DNA of 64,000 nt from contig CM019215.1 of the NCBI GenBank assembly GCA_009741485.1, forward strand, positions 81,052,187-81,116,186, in the 5' to 3' direction. The notes beneath the pieces were generated by a model. It did not search any database. It saw only the letters and a program-made list of their open reading frames with translations, and was not told the origin of the DNA. Position numbers and translations under genes: made by a program. This document shows, in pieces, positions 38,801 to 50,800 of this stretch (its first letter is position 1; each line of letters opens with the position of its first letter). This stretch comes from Malurus cyaneus samueli. Lineage: Eukaryota > Chordata > Aves > Passeriformes > Maluridae.

Positions 38801-41800
38801 AATTATGTTTCACAGCAGTGATCTGATGAGGGTATTATCCTGAATACTCAGGAAAAAAAATCAAGTTGACCAAGAGATTAAGTGATTTACCCAAATCCAC
38901 CCAGTCATTTACAGTGCTAGAAACAACACTCTGCTCCTAATCTCACATTTTAGCCAGGAGACCACGGATACTTGCAAATAAATCACTACTGAGTAACATA
39001 AAATAATTTAGATATAAATCAGTCCTGTTTGTGTGCTATTTTCATTTGCTTAGAGGATTTTGCAAAAGCCAAGTGGTCTGAATGCCTCACAAAATATATC
39101 AAAATACACAAGACAGGGATTTAACTTTCTTTGCAGAATATTTATCACTGCTTCCACTTTCTTTGGAAAGAAGGTAGCACAAACTTCCAAAAATGGACTA
39201 AAACTAATTTCATTTTCATGTAGCCTTCCCTCTTGTGGAACGACCATATTAAAGCCTCCTAAAATGCAGACAAATGAACCAAAGAAATAATCACCTGCTG
39301 AAGGAATGAACTACTTTGTCTTCCAACAGTGTCAAGAACATATTAATTAAACACTGAAACTGCTGTTAAATAGCTCAACTCAGAGTATAAGCTTTAACTT
39401 TGAAGACATGCTTTTGACCTGGGCATCATGACCTCTCAATTTCTAAGCCTTCAGCTTTCCATCTGCAATTATGCCTCCTTCATGCTTTCATACAGACTTC
39501 AAAAATCTAGGCTAGTCTTCAAAAATCTGGCTTTCAGAGGTATAGGCATAATTCATTTGGAAACCTGAACATGCATTTTTAATAGTGATTTAAGGGATTT
39601 CTAATGGCTTTTTTAAACAAGCCCCAAGGAAAAGGAAGTCATTGAGGACTAAGTTGTTACAAGCAAATTAACTCACATTCCAAGAGATCAGCCAAAGTCT
39701 TAGTTCGAAGTGTTACAGGTCTTTTTGTCTTGTCATTAGTGATGGCAAACTCTTGCATTCCCAGCTCTTCTGCCACCTTGGCCTGTGTCCTGTTGTTCAC
39801 CAAAGAACTTCTCAACAGCTGCAAAAGAAAGAAGTTCCATTCTATAGTAAAAATTACCAAAAACAAACTACAAAACCTATGGAGAGATGGGGAGAAAAAT
39901 TTACTTTTATCTTTGCAGTTTCTAACTTCTCCCAGTTTACTGACATTTTGTTTCAGGGAACCTCCAATGATTTCTATAAACATACTCTCTGTCATTCTGT
40001 CTACTGGTAATGATTTTTCCTTCTCTTTCAATTCTTCTCACCAATCTTTTATTTATTCTATAGAAAAATTACTTGTATATATGCATCAGGCATTTAAAAT
40101 TCTTCTTAATGAGCTTCTCTACAATTATATACTACCTCTTCATGAGTCCAGTACTTTCTCAGCTGATCTGCAGTTTTCTGCTTTAAGTAATACACAGTTG
40201 TACACGTTTTTCCACATAAAGTGTAAGTAAACAATGCTCTAGAGTCTATGGAGCAGTCCCCAGTGTCCACCAAAAAATAAATAAATAGGCAGTGATTACA
40301 ACAAATATACATTAAAGCAAGATAGTGCAGTGTTTCAGAATAAGCAGATGAGGAAACTGCTCCATTTCTTTGGTCAGAGAAAAGAAAATAGAGTTGGACA
40401 ACCTGTATGGACTATTTGCTCTGCTAGAAGGCAGCACAGATGAGCCAATGCATTTCTTCCTGTTTGTTTACTTTTTTGCTTTAAATGGAACAGGAAATGG
40501 AGCAGGAGGTGGGGTAGAAGTAAAGAATGTCTCTCTTTTCCACTGTTTATGTGCGATTCTGGAGTCGAGACGCTGCACACACACATTTTTTTCTCTCTTT
40601 GTCTCCCGTATCACATTTGCTCAGCTTATTAGATCCAAGTTATATGCTACCTGGCTCCAGCATGTCAATTCAGCTTATGAAAAATCAAGATTTATTTTCT
40701 GCACTTGATACTTCATCTCTCACAACAGATAAATAAAGAACAGTATGTTCATAATTTGTTTTTCAATGATGTATGAAGCAGATACACACAACCTGATCTT
40801 CATAAACTAGGCAGACTGCAGATAGCATTATTACCTGCCTCCCTAACCTTTGTTTAAACTCATTTTCTACTTGTTCCTTTTCAAAATTCTTTCATGACCT
40901 TAAGATAAATAAACCATACTTTCCCCAACAATATCCTAAGTACCATATGTAACCTACGAGACAGAATTGCAGTGTCCCATGACAAAAATCTGTTTCTTGT
41001 AATGTAAGAAGGATTTCTTTTGTTTTGTTTGCAGATTATTTTGACAGGATCCATAATCATGATTAGTAGTATCATAAAGAGCAACTTATACACTACCCAG
41101 TGAATTAGAGAGAGAAAAAATATCCCAGTTATCCTTTTAGCATTGTGGTTATCAACTTGCTGTGTATTAGAATTTGCTTCCTCCACAAGTGTGATCAGGC
41201 ACGAAACTCAATTCCCCTTAATGATACAGACACAGGTCCTGTGCCTTTCCAGCAGCTTTTTTAGAGTCTCTACTCTGGTAACACAAAGCCTGCACCAATG
41301 CAGATGCTGTGACACATGACAGGTTCAACTAAAGCCTGACTCTATTACAAAACTGTTGTTTTTTGGGTTTTTTTTAATTCTTCCATCTTCACCCAGCATA
41401 CTACCACTCATGACTCTACCAGAAGAATGCACCCACAATCCAGTACTGGAGAAGCTGTATCTTCCAACCTTCAACAAAATGTCAGCTTCTTTTTTGGCAC
41501 ATTATTTTGCCATCTCCAAGTAGGGAGATGAGACTATGTTCTCCTTTCTTCTTAAATGTAGTTAATTTAAAGGCATCTCTCCACAAGCAAACACTCCACA
41601 CTGGGAAGCCACTGCACTGCCAGTCAAGTGGAATCCTCGACCAAAATTGCCCTCAACACAACAGACACCATCTAGGTGAAGCTCTACTATTATTTCAAAT
41701 ACAAGTATGTTCTCAGATGACAGGAGAAAGGGCTCAGTGTTTGCTGGATCTCTTCAGATTCTACTTTATCATTCTCCTTTCTCCCATGTCTCATTTCATT

Positions 41801-44800
41801 TGTCCTCAATTTTAAGATAATTTTCTTTGTCTCTGCACACACATCTCCAGAGTTCAAATTTTATTTTATGCATTGCCTACGTCTTCATATCTTTATGTCT
41901 TTTCAGCATCCACCTCATTCTAACTTTGCAGTTTTGCCTAAAAGCCTTAAGTGTGCAACTTGTACTTGCCACCTCACTAATCATTACATGAAGTAACACA
42001 AAGACATTCTAATCATTGTTTGGAGTATTTACACTTAACAAAAGCAAGATTCTATATCCTCCTGGCCTTATAGTTCTTGCAAGATTTATCTTTTAACACC
42101 ATGGATGTCTACATTCTCAAAAGTCATGTAGAAAGCAAAAAAAACCATGAGGATTTACATCTTGTCTCCTGAATGGCGCAGGAGAATTCATACAAATGTA
42201 GTTGAAACTTAAGAAATGGTGAAGAAAAATTCAAGTTACTTTTAATCATAGAGTGTACTTTTTTTTGTCTTGTAATCAGCTTTAGCCCAAAAGATCCAAG
42301 AATCATATTCTTGATAACACACTGGCTGCTGGAGACTCAGCACTGCCAATCCTTTATTGATATGAGGAAACCACTCTAAAATTAGATTATTTCCTAACTT
42401 TAACTAGAATACTCGACCCACATTCCTGATACATGTATTGCTTTGTTGTAAACTAAAAAAATTTACTAAGCCCAAGATAGTTTCTTACTTGCAAACAAAG
42501 CCAAACTGTCCAGCTCCAGTACTAAATGAACCAATCAGGAAAAAACTATATATACTACTACACTGTGTTTGAAGTACTGCAAATTGTTAAAAGATCCCCA
42601 AACAGAGTTGTTCAAAGCCCAGGCAAGAGAGGCTAAAAGGCTACAGCAATTAACAACAGATGACTATAACTATAGTAAAATTAAGTTCAAAAGCTACCAC
42701 AGGAGCTCCAGATTGAAGACAAGAGAAAAACAAAACCAAAATAAATTATAAAAGCCTTTTACCAAGATGTATATCTCTACCTGGTTCAACAGATAGAAGT
42801 CAGAAATAAAAAAAAAGTCATGGGATACATCTATCTAAATAAATGGTTTAAGATACCCATCTTTAAACAAGAACTAGTCTTAGTCCTCAATTTCATCACT
42901 GACACCTTTAAAATTTTGGATCCATTTCACAGACTGAACAGAAATTATTGCAGTGGGCTCATAAATCACTATTTTCTATTCATTGCAGTGCTCATGACTT
43001 AAAATTAACAAAACCTTATTAAGAGCAGTGGTTGCTGAGGCTTCTTTTATTAATCAAACTCAGAATAATTCACTAGCTGTTCCGATAATTTCAGTCTCCA
43101 TCCCACTCTCGCTCTTATGGAGAATATGATTGATGGCAGTCTCACCGTTAAGTGCCCTTCATGATGATCGGGGAAATGTATGAATAAATACTCTGTGGCT
43201 ACCAACTGCATTATGGAGTCACCCAGGAATTCCATCCTCTGGTTGTGGCCTCTGAAAAATGAGACATCAATGCAGCAAAATCAATAAGCACTCAGTGAGG
43301 AAAAAACCAAAACCAGCATGCACACACAAATTAAAATGAAGAGTGATTTGAAAGTGAGCCTTGCTCATTTCCAAACACATTTAAGACAATTTTTCAGTGT
43401 TAATCAGGTGAGATGAAAACACAGCTCATTACTGTAGTAACATTAACTTTCCGGCAAAAAGCAAATTGGGATAGCTACAACTAAATGCAATCATTAAAAC
43501 ACAGATCACGGACTAAAAGAAGGAGAAGAGCAGTTGACATCAAATCTGTAACAGGATAAGATGTCTATCTCAAACTTGTTTTAAGAAAGTGAACTAATGA
43601 ATGCAGCAACTTCAACAGAGAAAAATATCTGTCCATTCACAAGAAAGAAAAGGATCAGGGTTTAAACTAATACAAGATCCTGGAGAGGGTAACCACTGAT
43701 GTGAAGTTTAACAAGGGCAAGTGCCAGATTCTGTCTGGGGCAAGAGGCACAGCATCGGGCAAGGGAGGTGATTGTTCAGCTCTGCTCTGACCTGGGGCAG
43801 CCTCAACTCGAGTGCTGGGGGCAGTTTTGGGTGCCACAATATAAAGAGGACATGAAGCTCTTAGAGGACATCCAAAGGAGGCCAACAAAGGAGGATGTGT
43901 CCTGTGCAGGCCCAGAAGCTGAACTTGATGATCCTGATGGATCCCTTCCAACTCAGCTTATTCTATAATACTGTTTGCCTGAAAACAGGGCCTGGCAGCT
44001 TGGCAAGCTTCAGAACACAAGGGCTGTGCTTGGACCAAAGAGCGTAATTTTACTTCTTTTCTCTTCCCAAATGTGCCTCCAGGTATGTTTTGCTGCTGTC
44101 TCAGGAGTGATGTACAGAAAGCTCAGAATATCAGTAATGCAGAAAGCTCAGAATAAACACCAGGATAGGTCTCCAACATCTCCTACAGTCTTTCCCAAGG
44201 AATTGACTACTGACTACTGTCAGAGGGGGGATACTGAATCAGGTGGGCTTGTGAACATAGCTGGTCTATTCTCTTTCAGTCAACAGATGTAACATAGTCT
44301 GTTTACAAATAAGGCAATCTGGAAAATTCTAACAGAAGGGCCAACAGAGCTCATTGAGGACTCTTGCTGTATACTCACAGAGTCAGATGGTTAAAGCCTA
44401 CGGTCCTCAGAGTGAATGCACGTGCTAGAAGCCGAACATGAGTAAAGATGACTCCAATTGCCTCCTCAAACTCTGTAAGCTTCTGAAGAACTGGAGAGGT
44501 CTCAATGAGTTGCCTGTCAGTATTCGACTCCTGCAGCTGCAAGAAAAATGAAGTGTAAGTAATGAGCAACTCAGACTGCTGCAGACATTTACAGCCTCCA
44601 CTAAGTCGAGGGCAAAGAATACAAGGAACAAGTTCTGTGGACAGCTGAACTGAGAAAACCAAGTTTGTCTCTGACTTTCAGTCTTCGATAATTACCACTC
44701 CAGTGTATGCTCTTTTAACAGCTGAGGCATTTAAACAAATCCATTATATGTCTCTACATGCGGATGACATATAATATAAACTTTCACAAAACATGAACAA

Positions 44801-47800
44801 TTGTACATGTCTGCATTTTCTAACATCATCACACTGTTTGCAACTCAGCAAGATTAAAAAATAATTAGAATAGGGCTGGCAGACTGACAGCATGTCAAGA
44901 AGAGACAAACCCAAATCAGTTTCTCTCATTTTCCTAAAGTATCAAAAATTAAGAATAAATATTTTGTATGTGAACTTCAAAAGGGCACCCTAACACCAGA
45001 AAATTAAAATTACTGCTTTGGGTCAGTATCTTTTCTAATCAGTTTCTTGTCTGATGTCCTTGATGTGGTGACACTATAAAATGCCTTTGTGGAGCTGGGA
45101 AATGGCTTAGGCATTTCCCCCAGGCACTCTAAGCATCTCTTCAGTGTAGTAATGCCTTAGAGAAGGAATCATCCAGAAGAGGACGCCTAAAAGAAAAGGA
45201 AGAATAGCCACAGCTTTTAAATTGGCGTCAAGATAATTTTTGGTTATTGTCTGCCCCTTTTCTATTAATTGATTACATTCAATTTGTCTTTTTTCTGTGC
45301 TGAGCTTTCAGCTCACATTTTCATAGAGCTACATATCCTTGCACCAAAACCTCACACTTGGTGATAATTGTCATTTTGGAGTTCAGCTGCATGTGGAGCT
45401 GAGACTGCTTTTTGCTTCCTCATGCACAGCCCTTGTTATTTACTTACACAGAATTTCATCTGCTTTTTTTAACTCCACAGTGAGTCACCCTTGTGTTCTC
45501 ACAACCAGAGTGTAATTCCTCAGTCTGCTGTTGTCCCTACTACCTGGAATAATTTGGTATTATCAACAAACTGCCACCTCACTGCTCATCCTCCTCCCTA
45601 AGCAGTCGATGAGAACAGCCTGTACTTTAGCAAAGATCCCAAGGGAAATCTGCCAGTGATCACCATTCCTTGCAAGATGTGGTCATTTCAGTCCTGTTCT
45701 TCATTTCTTATGTTTAAGCCATTCTTTTAAATCTTGTAGGGACTGATAGTTTTCACCAGGGCTGCTTCTTTTTACTGCTTCTTATAAAAAACCCCAAACC
45801 TTCCTGACTGTCCTTCCAACAGCCTCTCAGGAAACCCAGTGAACAGTATCATCTGCATTGTCACATGCTTTTTTGTCCCCTAAAATTTCCTATTTATTTG
45901 TGAGGCAGGACTTATCTTTGCATATTGACTCTTTCTAAAGAGTCCATATTTATCCAGATGACCATTAATTATCTTTTAATAACCATTTCTACATACTCGG
46001 CTACTGCCAAATACACAGAACTGAAGGTCTGTAACTCTGCTCTTACGAAGAGCTTTTTTTAATTACTGGGATCTCATTTGGCATATTGTTCCAATGACTT
46101 TTAGTAATTTTCAAAATGCCCTTTTTCAGGCTAGCTGTGCCCAAAGGTCAGCCTGAGCTGCTTGTATTTCACCTAATGGCAAAACCACCTACAATAATTT
46201 TGGGACATGGAAAAAAAATACTTTTCATCATACAACTTAAGGTAATAGTAAGACATTTTAAGCTTCACACACTGACTGTCATCAGTCTTTAAGTAGAGGT
46301 CAAGGCTTTTTTGTGAAAGCGGAGATGAAAAGGTTAAAATAATGTAAGAGAAAAGAAAGAAATCCAGTATAAAAAGAATCTTCTTTGGAGCTTGTGCCAC
46401 CATGCAGGACAGCTGGCATTGAATCTCAAAGGGCTATTAGGAGTCTTTTGCATTTACACTCACAGGGATGTGGCTGTAAAAATTCTTCACATGCACTGTT
46501 TTGTTGAACTTTTTGGCCATGCACCCATTGCTGTGCTTGCAGCACCCTTGCACACTCCTGCTTCCACTGAAGACAAGGAGCTACAGTGCAGAGAGACTCT
46601 GCAACCTGCTCTACATCTGCCCCACAATTCGGTCAGGGAGCAAGGATTAAGAAATCATTCTCCCTTCCTCCAGCCTCATAAACTGACAACTTGAGAACTT
46701 GTATCCTTTGATACATGGAGGATAAGTTAGCCTTTAGACACCTTCATCATTTTAGTGTTTACGTGGTATTAAAGTTACTAGAATCACTGGAACAACCACA
46801 CCACCACTGCATGCACGCACACACACAAAATTGAAATAAAATAAAATCAAAACTCTCAAGGCATTCAATTTATGTGCCTTTCTATTATTAAACTTTCAGA
46901 ACTAATTTCAAGTTAAGAAAATATGTACATAGATTGTTTTTGCACCCTTTTTCCCCAATTTAGAGAATATGAACAAGAAGCTGTCAAAATGTTACCTCTC
47001 ATTGGATTCATAGGATTGGCACAGTTATATAACAAACACGAGACAAGGAAAGGTGAATGATTAATTCTCAGAAAGGCAGAAACTCACTACTTATTAAAAA
47101 AAAAAAGCAACCAAACAAATCACAAACCAAACACAAAAGAAAGCATATATATTTTTCTTTGGCTACTTTTTAGCACAATTTCTGAGATGTCATCACAATG
47201 GAAACCTATGGAAAAGCATCCCTGAAAATAAAACAGAGCTGTGAAATTTATTACAGAAAGGGATACACTTACTTGGAGTGGGTGTAGTGGATAATTAAGC
47301 CATACATCCCGCAGGTCCTGCAAACATTGAGAGATGCCTTTAATGCTCAAGGGAGTCATTTAACAAATTCCACAGTACTAAATAAAATGTCATTACTTGA
47401 AATACTGAACTATTTCAGATGCTGACTCTGCTTATTGAAAATTCAATAGTGCTGGCAAACTAATTTTTAAAATCGTGTATTTGCTGTTCAAACTGCCTGT
47501 AGTTCTCCCAATTAGCTTGTGTCAAAGAGGTGGAAAAACCCTTGAACCACATAAAAAGTGGTTAAAGGAAGAAAAAGATTTGTTTAAGCCTCAGGACTAA
47601 CTTTATTTGCAAGTACTTCTCAGTAGCAAGTTTGAGTTCACCAAAGGCAAGGACTGAAAGAGAAAAAAAAAAGCCCTGCTTATTCTATTTCATAAAGGCT
47701 TCCTTCATTACAATCACTGGGCAGCCAATAACCACTGAGTTACAACAGGCTTCCAAATACTTTTATTTCTAATAAACCTTGTTATTTCAGACTCAGAGGA

Positions 47801-50800
47801 AGGAAAATACTACACAATTCACCCTCTCACCGCTGCCACGTGTGCTGTCCCAGCAGTGGGTGCTTCTCTTCACCATTATACAGCACACATTCTAACTAAC
47901 AGCCACCTAAGACACAGCCTGATCCATTCTGAATACTGTAACTATGCAATTGGGAAAATGCTGAATGAAACACTCTCCTTTCTTTCACCAAATACATATT
48001 TAAAGCTTTTAGGGTAGGATGATTAAACTGATGAAACAGTAATAGCTGCTCTACATGTGCATCATTCCCTCAGAGCCTGACGCCTGGATCCACAGCACCC
48101 ATTTCTGTCATTAGAGTAGGACTTTGAATGGAAGCTGCCAGGTTTCCCACATCACCCATCCTTCTCTACCCTAAGCCAAGCAACCCACAGCACACCTGAG
48201 AAAATACATCCTTTTTTTGCCTGAACCAGTACAGCTTGCTTCCTTAGTTCAATTTCCAGGAACTACAAATAACAGGTGCAGTATTTTTGTTAATTCGTGA
48301 TCCTAAAGTAAATCAACAGACAAGAAGGCACATGAACTTATTTTTGAACTGGAAATTAAATCATATAAGCACACAAATACCTTTTCATTGAAGAGCAAAC
48401 GTCCAAATAATTGTTTTGCCTCTTCTAGGCTTCCCTCTAGATAAACAGCTCCTACATGAGAGGACCAATATGTCAAAGGTCAATAATGCAATTTGTACTT
48501 AGAAAATTACTAAGCATAGGAAAGACAAAGACCTTGGACTTCTTCATCTCCTACACATTCATTTTTAAATGTATGCTTTCTGTAGCAACACCTATTTTTT
48601 TGAGAAATTTAAAGCATGTTAAACATGAGCATAAATCAACACTCCTAAAATGCAAAAAAAGCCCCTGAAATAATTATATCAGTGATAGAAAATGATGCAT
48701 CCAAAGAGCAAAGTTTAAACAAATTAGCCTAGAAGCTAATGCATTTCCAAAAGTACTTTCCAGTAAGCAGCTAACTACACAACTGTGCTGGTTCCAGCAG
48801 GGGTAGAGTTAATTTTCTTCACAGTGACTGGTACAGAGCTATGTTTTGGATTTGTGCTGAACGCAGGGCTGATAATACAGATGCTTTTGTTATTGCTTAG
48901 CATGGCTCACACAGAGCCAAGGAGGCCTTTTCTGCTTTTCATACTGACATGCTGAGGAGGAGACTGGGAGTGGCTGGGAGGAGACACAGCCAGGACAGGT
49001 GACCCTAACTGATCAAAGGGATATTCCAGACTATGTGACAACATGGGCAGTTTATAATTTGCAGGGAAGAAGGAGGAAGGGGGTATGCTTGGAGTGATGG
49101 TGTCTGTCTTCCCAAGTCCTGCTACATGTGACAGGGTTCAGCTCTCCTGGAGATGGCTGAACACTTGCTTGGCCATGGAAGCAGTGAAATAATTCCTTGT
49201 TTTGCTTTGCTTGGGTTCACAGCTTTTGCTTTCCCCATTAAACTGTCTTTATCTTAACGCATGACTTTTCCTTCTTTTACCCTTCTGATTCTTTCCTTAG
49301 TCCTGCAGGTGGGGGAGTGAGCAAGGGGCTGCATTGGGCTTGAGGATAAACCACCACAATAATATCTGCAGATAGGGAAACCCATGAAATACACCTCAAT
49401 AATGAGCAAATAATTGCTCTTTATTCTGTACTTCCAACAAGATTACACCCTGCATATAAACGAGGCATCAGTACTATCGCAAAGCTCAAGGTCTTCCTGG
49501 TATTGCAATAATTTATTTTCTAAATTGGAAACTACACCTCTGCATGTCTCAGTTTCTGGAGATTACTGTTTGTGAAAATTGGAAACTTCTGAAAATCTCA
49601 AACTACTTATTGTGAGCATAAAAGCCAACAGAATACACAGCTACAACAAGAATACAGAGAAAGGTAGTGTGTGTTCCCACACACAGGAAGAGCATGATTT
49701 GCCTTGCCCCCCCTTCCTCTTTCCTGTTAATTCCTCACTAGGTCAGCTACTTTGCTTGGACTCTTTAGAACTCTTTATTATGAGAGCACAGAATTTCAAA
49801 CAGGTCCTAGGCAGCCTGCCTGTACTTCTGTTTTTTTGTTTGTTTTTTTTTTTAATTTTCATCACAGGGAATAAGCACCAGACTTCATGAAACAGTTTGA
49901 CGTAGGAGTTCCAGACCCCACATATACTTTTCATAGTCCCTTAACAAGCTCCCACATTTTAGCTACAGCACTGAAAAAATCTTATTGCTCAATTAACTTT
50001 CTGAACAACTTTGTATTGGAGGTTAAACAGCAAGCATGCTCTCAGCAAATCTCAGTGCTTGCCAAATAGTTCTCACCATTACATCCCAGACAAGCTGAAG
50101 CCTATGAACAAAGACACAGATACATATCTAGTGTTCCTCTTCTGTTTGCTTTTTATTTTTAAATTAAAGATCAAAGCGTTCATGGAAAGCAAAATAGAGT
50201 TAAAAAGAAAACTCTTATTTCTTGATAAGAGGAAATGCAATCTGGCCCAAGGCAGAGTGCACAGAACTGTTGACATCTAAGCCAACTATGATCTATTTTT
50301 CAAAGCAGGACAAAATGCTTTAGGAGCATAAAGACCTGGATCAGGGTTAAACCATTCCCATAGCTGGTAACTAGCACAGCACATTTGGATGAATATGAAA
50401 TCAAACCAGGGAGATTTTGCTTGCTTTGTGTACTTGAAGTACTCAAACAAGTAAAGGTCAAGTAAAATAGAGCTGATGTGGATGTAACCAATGAGATCTC
50501 CACCCTGCTGCTTGGTAACTGGTCAGGCCCTGATTTCTTCTGCAACATAAACAGGGCAGCCAGTCACTACGCAGGATCTTAGTACCCAACAGCAAATTTG
50601 ACTTAACTCCTTCAATCTCAGCCAGAAGGTTTTGGTAGCTTTATTACATCAGCAAAGGCATACTGCCATGCTTTTTATTTGTAAGGAAAATGCAAAGACT
50701 AAAAGATATTTACTTTGCAAATTCACAAAGGGCCAGCAGGGCAGAGAGTAAGTAGTCTGGTGACTCAGTTGGGAGTGCCTGGTGCATTCAGATCGCACGC

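Larger units (their letters stand above)
43252..44378 (-). other. DROSHA intron with CR1 insertion
   Basis: 1.1-kb intron. About 300 bp of it is an antisense CR1 fragment (43672-43973). A short direct repeat, CAGAAAGCTCAGAATA, occurs at 44115-44130 and 44140-44155. Confidence 0.88.

Noticed and set aside
39730..40230. 166-codon open frame on the plus strand
   Set aside because: It runs antisense across a confirmed DROSHA exon; the open length partly reflects the coding constraint of the opposite strand.
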